Shown here piece after piece: positions 1 to 9,146 of a stretch of 64,000 nt of DNA. The DNA is from Alphaproteobacteria bacterium (GTDB taxonomy: Bacteria; Pseudomonadota; Alphaproteobacteria; Rhizobiales; JAJFHC01). The stretch lies in contig JAJFHD010000055.1 in the NCBI GenBank assembly GCA_021775805.1, forward strand, positions 79,578-143,577, written 5' to 3'. The position numbers and the translations under genes were made by a program. Numbering within the stretch: position 1 is the stretch's first letter; the number at the start of each line of letters is the position of its first letter. A model generated the notes under the pieces. It had not been told where the DNA came from. It did not search any database and saw only the letters and a list, made by a program, of their open reading frames with translations.

Positions 1-1
1 G

Positions 2-1084
2 CGTAACACGGGGCCAAACCAGGCGTTCCTGGAAGGCCTGAAGCGCCAGGGCGTGCTGGTCGATCCCTGGCTGGACGGGATCGGCCCTCGGCCTGTCCAT
101 GCCGGACCGCAGCACCTGACACTCGATCTTGAGGCCGACCCGATGGAAGTGCTGCGCATGGGCGAGCCGTTCGACACCTGTCTGGCGCCTGGATCCTTCA
201 ATTTCTTCTCCGCGGTCGCCAACGCCGCCGACATCAACAAACGGGTTCTCTACGCCAGAGACGACAACGGCACCGTCCGCGGCAGGTGCCTCCTCGCCCT
301 GACCGACGAGGGTCATATTCTGGTGTTCAACGTCTATGCTCACACCCATCAGGATATCGTTGCCGATGCGGTAACCGCCTACGTTCACGATCTTGCCGTC
401 GCCATGGGCACGTCAGTGACGCCGCGAGGCCACGTCAGAAACCTGATCGCCGGCGACTGGTACGACGACGGGCCGCTCGATCTCACGGGACAGTTGAGGT
501 TTCTCGAACCGGACTCGGCATTTGGCACGGCGCTGCCCTCCATGTCGCCGTCCGAGGTTGTACCCCAACTCGAGAAAGCACTGGCCGGCGATGCCATAAC
601 ACCGCCGATTGTCAGAGCCCTTGTGCAATCGCCGGTGTTTCAGTCCCGCCCGGACCTGATCACGCCCCTTCTCCCCTATATCGGCAGGGAGGCAACACTC
701 GATCCATCCTCCTGCCTGCAGATCGCCGCTCTCGTCCGAATGGCTGGAGACGTGGACTCCGCAGAAAGGATACTGAACCGGGGTGTCAGGGCCGTGTGTT
801 CCAGACAGCATGAGTATTCCTGGCTCCAGCTGCGCATCGCAGAGGAACTGATCGAGCTCGGACTGTCCCACAGGGCCCTGAGGCTGATCAGACAGACAAG
901 ACCCAGGGATGTCAGAACCTGGGAGGATGAATGGGATGAGCGCGTGATGGTTGCAGCGAAGGCCTATGAAGGCCTCTATAGAAGCGGCAAGGCGCTGGAG
1001 CTTTACAGGGTTGCCCGCAAAATGGGACACGGATATGCGAGCGCCTGCATCAAGAGGCTGGAGCAATCGCTTGCTGTGCCATAG
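2..1084 (+). CDS. Hypothetical protein, 5' end outside the window
   Basis: The reading frame is open to the left edge of the window, so the gene starts upstream. A GTG at 53 exists, but in-frame codons before it read as normal protein, so I treat the gene as 5'-truncated by the window. I do not recognise the family. The visible part has a compact alpha/beta-looking centre around LRMGEPFDTCLAPGSFNFF and a stretch reading RVLYARDDNG...RGRCLLALTDEG. The C-terminal half is helical and spaced like TPR or HEAT repeats (about nucleotides 560-1070). No signal peptide or membrane segment is visible in this part. It is followed 115 bases later, same strand, by the TIR-domain gene, so the two may be functionally linked, but nothing in the sequence proves an operon. 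Confidence 0.7.
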   Translation, partial: RNTGPNQAFLEGLKRQGVLVDPWLDGIGPRPVHAGPQHLTLDLEADPMEVLRMGEPFDTCLAPGSFNFFSAVANAADINKRVLYARDDNGTVRGRCLLALTDEGHILVFNVYAHTHQDIVADAVTAYVHDLAVAMGTSVTPRGHVRNLIAGDWYDDGPLDLTGQLRFLEPDSAFGTALPSMSPSEVVPQLEKALAGDAITPPIVRALVQSPVFQSRPDLITPLLPYIGREATLDPSSCLQIAALVRMAGDVDSAERILNRGVRAVCSRQHEYSWLQLRIAEELIELGLSHRALRLIRQTRPRDVRTWEDEWDERVMVAAKAYEGLYRSGKALELYRVARKMGHGYASACIKRLEQSLAVP

Positions 1085-1199
1085 TCAGGCCACAGCAACA
1101 CCATGGCGCCATCCGGGCAGACTGCTTCATTGACACGACCGATGGCGTTCGAACAGGATGGGTGCAGTGGGACCAAGGGCCCGTTCGACAGGGGAAGTG

Positions 1200-4100
1200 A
1201 TGTCAGGCAAAGCAGTCGAAACCGGGTCGGGGAAGTATTTCGCCTTTATCAGCTATAGCCATGCAGACGAGAAATGGGGCCGCTGGCTCCATCGCCGGCT
1301 GGAACGCTATCGCACGCCCAGCCGGCTGGCGGGCAGCGACGGCCGCGACGGCAAGGTCGCCCGGCGTATCTTTCCCGTGTTCAGGGACCGTGAGGAACTT
1401 CCGACCTCTTCAGACCTTGGCGCGACCATCCAGCGGGCGCTCGAGGACTCGCGCTACCTGATCGTGATCTGTTCGCCGCGCTCTGCCGCATCGCACTGGG
1501 TCAACGAGGAGGTGCTGTCCTTCAAGCGCCTTGGCCGTGGCAACCGCATCCTGTGTCTGATCGTCGACGGCGAACCCGGCGCCACCGACAAACCGGGCCG
1601 TGAAGGCGAGGAATGTTTTCCGCCAGCGGTCCGTTTCAAGCTCGGCGAGGCCGGCGCGCTCACGGACATTCTGGAAGAACCGATCGCGGCGGACGCCCGG
1701 CCCGGCAAGGATGGTCCCGGCAATGCCTTTCTGAAACTGGCCGCCGGCGTCCTTGGTGTCGACTACGATGCCCTCAAGCTGCGCGACGCCGCCCGCCGCC
1801 GCAAAGCCCGGCTGGCCTGGGCCGGTGCCTGTGTCGCTGTCGTGATTGCTGCCGGTGCAGGTTACAAGTCGGTACGCGATGCCCAGTGGGAGCGCCTGCG
1901 TCAGCAATCGATTGCCATCGCCGCCGAAGCCCAGGAAGCGCTCGACCGCAAGGACACCCGGCTCGGGCTTGGGCGGGCCATTGCTGCCATGCCCAAGGAC
2001 ATCGGCAATCCCGACCGGCCCCTGGTGCCGCAGGCGACAGCGGCATTGCGCAGAGCCATTACGGCCCATCGTGCTCTGGGGACTCTGCGCATCGAGGGCG
2101 CGGAACTGCCGGAACGGCTGGCCGTCCTGCCGTCGGGCAACATTGTACTCATGGAATCTCTTGGCAAGGCCCACGTTTTCGATGGTTCTACCGGAAAACT
2201 TATCCGGAAGTACGAACCTTCGGTTCCCAACACGACGTGGGCACTGTCCAAGGATAATGCGGTACTCTACAGAGCAGAACATGGGCCCGACACCCAGCGC
2301 GACGACCAGACCTGGTTTGCCCCCCTCACCTTCAGGGACATTTCCCTGGAGACCGGCGATGTTAAACGTGAACTGACCGTGGAAACATCAGGCGTGCAAC
2401 GCAACTGGTCAACCCTGGCAAGCGATGGACGGTTCCTCGTGGCCGATACTTTCCGCGACGGCCGGACAACACTGAAGATCTGGGACCGGACAACCGGTGA
2501 GCGTCACGATATCCACACCCCCGACTATCACTTTATCTCCGAAGCCCAAATACGCCCCGACGGCACGGTCCTTATGATCGCCGGACCACCAGAACGCAGC
2601 GAGAAGGAAGTCAAGGCGTCCGGTCAGAACGGCGTGTTTCTTCCCGCAGCCGGTGCCTTCCTGTTGGACGTGGAGAAGCGTGCGATCAAGGTCGTGCGTG
2701 ACCCGTCTGCGCCGGTGCAATGTCCATCAATTGCCGACTTCAACCGCTTCCTGCCGCCGATGCCCTATCTGAGTGAGGGCCCTGCTCCGCTGCCGCCCCC
2801 GGGGTTTGCATTCGGATCGCAGAAGAAGGTTGGCGTCAAGATGAGCGCCGACGGAAAGTTTCTCTACGCTCTGCCGCCCGGCGTACAGGGGTATCATTGT
2901 CTCATGCGCTGGCCGGTCGACACTCCCGGAGCCCCGCAAACAGCGTTTGAACTCGTCAACGCAGCCCAGATCATCCAGGTCTGGCCACAGCTCAAATCCG
3001 TTTTTGAGGATCGCGGATTTCAGCCGCCCAAAGTCTACCAAAAGTGGTATCGCGAACTCTACGGCAACGGATTCGGCAAACGCAAAAATATCCCCGACAC
3101 CGTCAGTGCCGACGGCACCAGAACCTATCGTCTCGACCGGTCGGGCGCCGTTACCCTGACCGACAGTGCGCCGCGCCACACCGCCCTGCCGGTCGAGCAT
3201 CCACGTCAGGCAAAATTCAACCACCGGACCGGAACCCTGTCGTTTCTTCATGGCACCAAGCCTATCAAGGTGAGTGTTTTCAAAACCGGCGCTGTCATAC
3301 CATCAGCAACAGTGGAGATTCCGACCACTCAATATGCCAATTACCAAATAGCCGGCACCGCGGAAACGATTGCCACATTTGCCTGGGAACGAGCAAAATT
3401 CAATGCGGACCCGGTGACGTCCAACACCGTTAGGTTGCACAGCCTGAAGGACGGTGCGGTACTGGCCACGTTCTCGGACCTCCTTTCCCTGTCCGGCAAT
3501 CAACCGCTGTTTTCACCCGACGACGCCTTGGCGACGGTCGTGACGCGCGACGGTGCAGCGGTTCTGTTCGATGCGGCCACCGGCAAACAGAAGGCACGCC
3601 TGCGCGTACCCGGGTATCAGGTGGTCGACGCCGGTTTCCTGGGCAACAATCTCGTCACCCTGGCGAGCAATTCACCAGACGATCCTTACAAGCGAAACGT
3701 CATTCTGGCCCGCTTTAAGGATGAGGAATTTAAGCCGGAAATTCTTCATCAATGGAAGGCGCAAGGCGGCACGCTCACCGCATCGCCCAAGGGCGGACGG
3801 CTTTACGTCCACCTGGATGTGCCGGCCAAGGACAACGGTATCGAAGTCATTGTCGACAACGCTTCAACCGCCCAGATAGTTCTTGAAACACCATCGGGCG
3901 GCACCCGTGAAGCGGTGTTCTCTCCGGATGAACAATATCTTGTCCTGGCGCCCACAACCGAGCCGATCAAGATATTCAACGCCGCCACCGGCGCCGTCGA
4001 CGCCACCGGGCCGATCCAAAAGCTTGGCAGCTATGCGCCGCGTCTGGACCCGGCAGGACGGTATGCCGTTGCTACACCCGACAGTAAACTGGCGCTGCTG

Positions 4101-4445
4101 CCGCTGGGAGGCGGTGGTCCGCCCTGTAGCATTCTCAACGACACCAAGGCAGATGCCCTGGCCATCAGCCCCACCGGACGGCACATAGCCGTGTTCGACT
4201 CCTGGGAGGACCTGCTGACAGTGTTCGACATGGAAGCGTGTGCGCCGGCGGCACAGTTCAAAGCCGCGTATGTCGGACCGTTCGGCCTGGCATTTGTCGG
4301 AGACGACGCGATCATCGCCATCGAAGAAGGCGACGATGAAACCAGGATCGCCAAACGCTTGCCGCTCTACGCTGATCCCGTTCGAGCCCTCCAACGTGCC
4401 CGTGCGCTTATGGCGGCATCAGTCTTCGGGCAACGCCAACAATAG
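1200..4445 (+). CDS. TIR-domain protein with one membrane segment and WD40-like propeller
   Basis: The 1081-residue protein has an N-terminal TIR domain (residues about 12-125: FAFISYSH at the start, FRDREELP, then SAASHWVNEEV). The glutamates at 103-104 after S..W lie where the NAD-hydrolysing TIR domains carry their catalytic Glu. One transmembrane helix follows (about 205-223). Next comes a helical segment, QQSIAIAAEAQEALDRKD, of the kind that precedes WD40 arrays in bacterial signalling proteins. The rest (about 300-1075) is a long series of beta-propeller-like blades such as FSPDEQYLVLAP and ISPTGRHIAVFDS. The predicted layout is a cytoplasmic TIR domain with the propeller on the other side of the membrane. 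I chose the ATG at 1200, preceded by AGGGGAAGTG, over an in-frame ATG at 1158 without a ribosome site. The role, signalling or defence, is not known. Confidence 0.85.
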   Translation: MSGKAVETGSGKYFAFISYSHADEKWGRWLHRRLERYRTPSRLAGSDGRDGKVARRIFPVFRDREELPTSSDLGATIQRALEDSRYLIVICSPRSAASHWVNEEVLSFKRLGRGNRILCLIVDGEPGATDKPGREGEECFPPAVRFKLGEAGALTDILEEPIAADARPGKDGPGNAFLKLAAGVLGVDYDALKLRDAARRRKARLAWAGACVAVVIAAGAGYKSVRDAQWERLRQQSIAIAAEAQEALDRKDTRLGLGRAIAAMPKDIGNPDRPLVPQATAALRRAITAHRALGTLRIEGAELPERLAVLPSGNIVLMESLGKAHVFDGSTGKLIRKYEPSVPNTTWALSKDNAVLYRAEHGPDTQRDDQTWFAPLTFRDISLETGDVKRELTVETSGVQRNWSTLASDGRFLVADTFRDGRTTLKIWDRTTGERHDIHTPDYHFISEAQIRPDGTVLMIAGPPERSEKEVKASGQNGVFLPAAGAFLLDVEKRAIKVVRDPSAPVQCPSIADFNRFLPPMPYLSEGPAPLPPPGFAFGSQKKVGVKMSADGKFLYALPPGVQGYHCLMRWPVDTPGAPQTAFELVNAAQIIQVWPQLKSVFEDRGFQPPKVYQKWYRELYGNGFGKRKNIPDTVSADGTRTYRLDRSGAVTLTDSAPRHTALPVEHPRQAKFNHRTGTLSFLHGTKPIKVSVFKTGAVIPSATVEIPTTQYANYQIAGTAETIATFAWERAKFNADPVTSNTVRLHSLKDGAVLATFSDLLSLSGNQPLFSPDDALATVVTRDGAAVLFDAATGKQKARLRVPGYQVVDAGFLGNNLVTLASNSPDDPYKRNVILARFKDEEFKPEILHQWKAQGGTLTASPKGGRLYVHLDVPAKDNGIEVIVDNASTAQIVLETPSGGTREAVFSPDEQYLVLAPTTEPIKIFNAATGAVDATGPIQKLGSYAPRLDPAGRYAVATPDSKLALLPLGGGGPPCSILNDTKADALAISPTGRHIAVFDSWEDLLTVFDMEACAPAAQFKAAYVGPFGLAFVGDDAIIAIEEGDDETRIAKRLPLYADPVRALQRARALMAASVFGQRQQ

Positions 4446-4492
4446 GATCCACTGACCGAAAACTGATTGTTGCCGGCCTATAAATGGAGAAA

Positions 4493-4542
4493 CATACCAA
4501 TTGCATACCAATTAGGAGAAATTGGTTTGCATCGTTCCAATT
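4493..4542 (+). promoter_or_regulatory. Candidate operator array upstream of tdm (CCAATT repeats)
   Basis: CATACCAATT occurs twice as a direct repeat with an 11-base period (4493-4502 and 4504-4513). The second copy is the left arm of an imperfect inverted repeat, GCATACCAATT-AGGAGA-AATTGGTTTGC (4503-4530, 10 of 11 paired). A further TTCCAATT lies at 4535-4542. The array ends 44 bases before the tdm start codon, where a regulator or a leader hairpin would act. Similar CCAAT elements lie in front of tmoX (13641-13700). Which protein binds here is unknown. Confidence 0.5.
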
Positions 4543-4586
4543 GATTGATAGGGTTCCTGAGCGCACGGTCCTCTCTGGAAATGCAC

Positions 4587-6959
4587 ATGGACGAAAAAAC
4601 AGAACTTTTTGGCAGTGTTGGCATGCCCCCAACGCCGTCAATCATCCACAGACCCGGCATGCCGGTCCTGCCGGATGACACAGAACGTTATGTGGTGGCC
4701 GGCGGCGGCTCCTTAGTCGTGGAAGTGGAACTAGGCGACCGTGTCACCGTCGTCGATGTCGAGGGCCTGCAACCGTGCGAACTCATCACCGCCGACCGGG
4801 CCGGACGGATGGATGCCGGTGTGTTCGACCGCAAACCGGACGGTGGCGCCGCGGGTTTCAAGCGCATACTCGGATGCGGCAATGCCAGTGCTGAGAGAGC
4901 CCTGGCATCGCTGAAGCGGCGTAACATTGACTTGGCCAACGCCCGTTCAATCACGATGTTTGGCGGCTCGTCGCCGGCCGGCGCCCGGGAGGAACTGACC
5001 GTACAGGAAGACGGTCTGCTGATCGCCTGTGCCCCGGGCGCTCCGATGGATGCCGAACAACAGGATACGACCACGCCGATCGAACTCCTGATCAAACGCA
5101 CACGCATTCGCAAGCCAGGCGAGACGCCTCTGCCCGAACCGCTTGCGGATCCGGTTATGGACCTTCGGGTACACGCCGCCACGGCCGAGAGCTTTACGGT
5201 CAAGTCGGGAGAATACATTCAGATCATCGATGTTGCCGGCCGCCAGTGCTCGGACTTCCAGGCATTCGCCATGTCCAAGCTCGACATGGGCCGGGAACTG
5301 GCGCTGGATGCGACCATTACCCGAACCCTGCTTGGACTAGCCAACCCCAAACCGGGATTGCCATCAAAGGCCTTCGACCGGGAAATGGACGCTCTGGTCG
5401 AGGTTGTCCAGGATACCTGCGGCCGGCACGACGTGTTCCTGACGGCGTGCAATTCGCGGTATTACGACGACATGGGCTATCCGGGCCACGTCAACTGCAC
5501 CGACAACTTCAACAAGAGTCTCGACACGTTCGGGATCGCCGGCCGCAAAGGCTGGGAGGCGATCAACTATTTCTACAACACCAATGTGGACGATCAGAAC
5601 CAGATCTATTTCGATGAACCCTGGTCGCGGCCGGGGGACTATGTTCTGATGCGCGCGCTCACCGATCTTGTGTGCGTGGCGTCTGCCTGCCCGTGCGACA
5701 TTGATGCAGCCAATGGCTGGATCCCCACTGACATTCACGTGCGAACCTACAAAGCCAATGAAGATTTCAAACGAGCGACGGCCTTCAGAATGACACCCGA
5801 TGCGACCCCTGAACTGACCAAAGAGACAGCGTTCCACGGCAAGTTTTCTCAACTGACCCGTGATTTCACCGAGTACAATGGCTACTGGCTTCCCAACCGC
5901 TTCAACAATGAAGGCCCGGTCGAGGAATACTGGGCGGCGCGTGAAAAAGCGGTCGTGATGGACCTGTCGCCCTTGCGCAAATTCGAGGTCACCGGCCCCG
6001 ACGCCGAAGCGTTGCTGCAATATTGCGTCACCCGCAACATCCGCAAACTCTCCCCCGGCCAGGTCGTCTACACCGCCATGTGTTACGAACACGGCGGCAT
6101 GATCGACGACGGCACGGTGTTCCGTCTCGATCAGGACAATTTTCGCTGGGTCGGCGGCAACGATATCTCCGGCATCTGGCTGCGCGACCAAGCCGCCAAA
6201 CTCGGCTTGAAGGCCTGGGTGCGGTCGTCGACCGACCAGCTCCACAACATCGCTGTACAGGGCCCGGCCAGCCGTGATCTCCTGAAGGAGATCATCTGGA
6301 CACCGCCCAACCGTCCCGCCCTTGAAGAACTCGACTGGTTCCGCTTCACGCCGGCGCGAATTCACGCTTTCGAAGGCGCGCCGGTGGTCGTTTCCAGAAC
6401 CGGCTACAGCGGCGAACTGGGCTACGAACTCTTCTGTCATCCCAAGGACGGACAGACGGTCATCGATGCGGTCTGGGAAGCGGGTCAGAAACACGGCCTA
6501 AAACCGCTCGGCCTTGAAGCCCTCGACATGATCCGGATCGAGGCCGGACTGATCTTTGCCGACTACGAGTTCAACGATCAGACCGACCCCTTTGAGGCCG
6601 GCATCGGATTTACGGTGCCGCTCAAGAGCAAGAATGACGACTTCATCGGTAAGGCCGCGCTGATCGAACGCAAGGCCCACCCGCAGAGAAAACTGGTTGG
6701 ACTGGAAATTCATTCCCAGGAAGCGGTCGGCAATGGCGACTGCATTCACATTGGCCGCGCCCAGATTGGCGAGGTGACCAGCGGTGTGCGCTCGCCTGTG
6801 CTGAAAAAGAATATCGCACTTGCCAGAGTCGACGTGGTTCATTCAGAATTCGGCACGCAGGTAGAAATTGGCAAGCTCGACGGCCATCAGAAGCGGCTGC
6901 CGGCAACGGTCGTCCGGTTCCCGCACTACGATCCGGAAAAGACCAAACCGCGAAGCTGA
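4587..6959 (+). CDS. tdm: Trimethylamine N-oxide demethylase (DUF1989-GcvT fusion)
   Basis: Tdm cleaves TMAO to dimethylamine and formaldehyde, and its C-terminal domain condenses the formaldehyde with tetrahydrofolate. The 790-residue protein has the expected two parts: DUF1989-type N-terminal half (about residues 10-400) and a GcvT/aminomethyltransferase half (about 410-785, with YSGELGYELF and LGLEALDMIRIEAG). Three cysteines that should hold the zinc are at 288, 304 and 368 (in TACNSRYY, HVNCTDNF, ASACPCDI). Their spacing of 16 and 64 equals that of the zinc ligands I recall for the Methylocella enzyme (263, 279, 343). Start chosen at ATG 4587 because GGA lies at usual distance; ATG 4581 and a longer frame from 4545 are possible. 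It is convergent with the tmoX-tmm genes. The dimethylamine-degrading enzymes are not in this window. Confidence 0.92.
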   Translation: MDEKTELFGSVGMPPTPSIIHRPGMPVLPDDTERYVVAGGGSLVVEVELGDRVTVVDVEGLQPCELITADRAGRMDAGVFDRKPDGGAAGFKRILGCGNASAERALASLKRRNIDLANARSITMFGGSSPAGAREELTVQEDGLLIACAPGAPMDAEQQDTTTPIELLIKRTRIRKPGETPLPEPLADPVMDLRVHAATAESFTVKSGEYIQIIDVAGRQCSDFQAFAMSKLDMGRELALDATITRTLLGLANPKPGLPSKAFDREMDALVEVVQDTCGRHDVFLTACNSRYYDDMGYPGHVNCTDNFNKSLDTFGIAGRKGWEAINYFYNTNVDDQNQIYFDEPWSRPGDYVLMRALTDLVCVASACPCDIDAANGWIPTDIHVRTYKANEDFKRATAFRMTPDATPELTKETAFHGKFSQLTRDFTEYNGYWLPNRFNNEGPVEEYWAAREKAVVMDLSPLRKFEVTGPDAEALLQYCVTRNIRKLSPGQVVYTAMCYEHGGMIDDGTVFRLDQDNFRWVGGNDISGIWLRDQAAKLGLKAWVRSSTDQLHNIAVQGPASRDLLKEIIWTPPNRPALEELDWFRFTPARIHAFEGAPVVVSRTGYSGELGYELFCHPKDGQTVIDAVWEAGQKHGLKPLGLEALDMIRIEAGLIFADYEFNDQTDPFEAGIGFTVPLKSKNDDFIGKAALIERKAHPQRKLVGLEIHSQEAVGNGDCIHIGRAQIGEVTSGVRSPVLKKNIALARVDVVHSEFGTQVEIGKLDGHQKRLPATVVRFPHYDPEKTKPRS

Positions 6960-6981
6960 ACCCCGCGATCAGGGTGCCGGG

Positions 6982-7761
6982 TCACCTGAAGGCGATCCGC
7001 TGGCTGAATTCGCGTTGAAGCTTTTGTCTAATTGCATCGCCGAATACACGGAAATCATTGGCTTTTACAACGAAACTTCCTGGTCCAAAAATAACGTGAT
7101 CCCGGTACCACTCATCAAGCTTCGGGAAATCCGTCAGGATCGCCAGCCCGTTGATGACGATGCCGGACCGGGCTGCCAGTTTCCGCGCTCCCGGCAAGGT
7201 CGTTGCATCGCGGAACCACGGATTGGTTTCGATACCATCGCCCGACACGTCAATCACCTTTCGCGAACCGCTGTGCCTATTTGCCTCGATCATCCGGATG
7301 GCGTAACGGACGCCGTCACCGATACCCGTGCCACCGCCACCAATGCCGAACTTGCGGCCGTTGTGTTTGTGGAAGGTTTCAACCTCTGTGGCAAATCGGT
7401 CGGCAGATTGCGGTGAATCCAGCACGTGCCAGTCTGTGGGATGCTTTGGAAACGCCGCGTCCGACCACAGAACCATGGCAACCGCGACCTTGCCGATCGG
7501 GCCGGACGTGATGGCGGCCTGGATTGACGGATCCCTGAAGGCCGCCGCATAGCCGGCCATCTGCAACGCATATTCGGATGAATTGATGCTGCCGGAGGCG
7601 TCGACTGCCAGGACAATCTCGATGTCGACATCCTCAGCGAGAACCTCTGACGACCAGGTGTGGAGCAGCATCAGGACCGACAGAACGAACCCTGCGGCCC
7701 TGCCCGACCCGCCTGTCGGGAAGGCGCCATGCCGAACACCCAATGTCAGTATGTCCGGCAT
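6982..7761 (-). CDS. Secreted VWA-domain protein (DUF1194-like)
   Basis: This 259-residue protein has a hydrophobic export signal (about residues 22-42, FVLSVLMLLHTWSS and so on) followed directly by a von Willebrand factor A fold. The MIDAS motif DASGS is at about residue 54, and further fold signatures are GGTGIGDGVRYA and VIDVSGDG. It resembles the DUF1194 family of periplasmic proteins, whose function is not known. The gene lies 15 bases downstream of tmm on the same strand and is probably the last gene of the TMAO transport and oxidation unit. A role in TMA/TMAO metabolism is inferred from position only. Its stop is 22 bases from the convergent tdm stop, with no clear terminator between them. 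Confidence 0.85.
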   Translation of the reverse strand: MPDILTLGVRHGAFPTGGSGRAAGFVLSVLMLLHTWSSEVLAEDVDIEIVLAVDASGSINSSEYALQMAGYAAAFRDPSIQAAITSGPIGKVAVAMVLWSDAAFPKHPTDWHVLDSPQSADRFATEVETFHKHNGRKFGIGGGGTGIGDGVRYAIRMIEANRHSGSRKVIDVSGDGIETNPWFRDATTLPGARKLAARSGIVINGLAILTDFPKLDEWYRDHVIFGPGSFVVKANDFRVFGDAIRQKLQREFSQRIAFR

Positions 7762-7776
7762 GGCCCCAATGCTTCG

Positions 7777-9117
7777 TCAGGTCTGAAGATAGGACTTCAT
7801 GGAGTCATCGAGTGCGTCGACCCACTTGGTGTGATGCGGCGGCGCCAGGTCCCCGGTCATTGGCGAGACGTAGCCATTGTCGCGGAAAGTCATGATGTTG
7901 GCTTTCTTGTGCCCTTTCCACTGGTAGAAGGCCTCGTCGGAGGCGTCGACATCAAAGCTTGGGTAATCGGTTTCCGCAATCAGTTCCCGGACATAGTCGC
8001 CCTGATACTTGATGCAGCCGTAGTCATCTTCGATGGCGTCTTCCGCGGTCACGCGGGCATCGACGTCAGCCAGCATGTCGGCGGTCGAGGGCACGTTGAT
8101 CTTGCCCAGCATGACGTCGCGGGCATACCAGGCCTGGGCGTCGAACATGTTGAATGTGTACCACTGGTCCTGCATTCCCAGATAATGAACCTTCGGGTTA
8201 TGGGCCCAGACCACGCCCTTGTACAAATCGGCCGTCGCCAGGCGGTTGGCGGTCTGCAAACGCAGGTTATGCGCCATGAACGGGAAGTGGTGCATGTAGC
8301 CGGTGCACAGAATGATCGCATCGACTTCAGCGGTGGTTCCATCCTTGAAGTACGCCGTGTTCTTTTCCACCTTCTGGAGAAGCGGAACTTCCTTCCAGTT
8401 ATCGGGCCAGTTATAGCCCATGGGCGCGGTCCGGTGGCTGACGGTCACAGACTTGCAGCCGTACTTCCAGCATTGAGAGCCGATGTCTTCAGCCGAGTAA
8501 CTGGTGCCAATCAGGAGAATGTCCTTGTCCTTGAATTCAAGGGCGTCGCGGAAATCGTGGGCATGCAGGACACGGCCGTTGAAGGTTTCGAAGCCTTCGA
8601 ATTCGGGCACATTGGGCGTGGAGAAATGGCCGGATGCCACCACAACATGGTCGAATTCTTCGGAGATTTCCTGGTCGGCCACGAGATCATGTGCCACGAT
8701 CCGGAACCGGCCGTTGGCGTCGTTGTGTTCCACCCATCTCACCGGTGTCCGGAACTTGATCCAGTCGCGGACACCGGCCTTCTCCACACGGCCCTTGATA
8801 TAGTCGAACAGGACTTCGCGGGGCGGATAGGACGCAATCGTCCGGCCAAAATGCTCGGTAAAGGTGTAGTCGGCAAATTCAAGTCCTTCCTTGGGGCCGT
8901 TCGACCACAAGTACCGGTACATGCTGCCGTGGACCGGCTCACCATACTCGTCGAGGCCCGTGCGCCAGGTGTAGTTCCACAGGCCACCCCAGTCGTCCTG
9001 CCTCTCGAAACAGACTATTTCCGGGATGTCCTGTCCCTTGGCTGCCGCCGACTGAAATGCCCGCATCTGGGCGAGCCCCGATGGCCCCGCACCGATGATT
9101 GCCACTCTTTCCGTCAT
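7777..9117 (-). CDS. tmm: Trimethylamine monooxygenase (flavin-containing monooxygenase)
   Basis: Tmm uses FAD, NADPH and O2 to oxidise trimethylamine to TMAO in the cytoplasm. The 446-residue length is typical of bacterial Tmm. It has the FAD Rossmann motif [11 protein letters not shown] near the N-terminus, an FMO-type [11 protein letters not shown] segment, the NADPH motif [11 protein letters not shown], and [12 protein letters not shown], equivalent to the family's ATGY motif. The start is clear: AGGAGGAAATTGAA precedes the ATG. It lies 29 bases downstream of the TMAO permease gene, on the same strand, and tdm is 0.8 kb further on. This context separates it from other FMO or Baeyer-Villiger enzymes. 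Confidence 0.93.
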   Translation of the reverse strand: MTERVAIIGAGPSGLAQMRAFQSAAAKGQDIPEIVCFERQDDWGGLWNYTWRTGLDEYGEPVHGSMYRYLWSNGPKEGLEFADYTFTEHFGRTIASYPPREVLFDYIKGRVEKAGVRDWIKFRTPVRWVEHNDANGRFRIVAHDLVADQEISEEFDHVVVASGHFSTPNVPEFEGFETFNGRVLHAHDFRDALEFKDKDILLIGTSYSAEDIGSQCWKYGCKSVTVSHRTAPMGYNWPDNWKEVPLLQKVEKNTAYFKDGTTAEVDAIILCTGYMHHFPFMAHNLRLQTANRLATADLYKGVVWAHNPKVHYLGMQDQWYTFNMFDAQAWYARDVMLGKINVPSTADMLADVDARVTAEDAIEDDYGCIKYQGDYVRELIAETDYPSFDVDASDEAFYQWKGHKKANIMTFRDNGYVSPMTGDLAPPHHTKWVDALDDSMKSYLQT

Positions 9118-9146
9118 TTCAATTTCCTCCTTCTAATGAGAATCGG

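Noticed and set aside
1410..2282. Minus-strand frame over the TIR gene
   Set aside because: The opposite strand encodes a coherent TIR-transmembrane protein; this frame has no motif.
5364..6494. Minus-strand frame of 376 codons over tdm
   Set aside because: It is antisense to the GcvT half of tdm; no start site and no recognisable protein.
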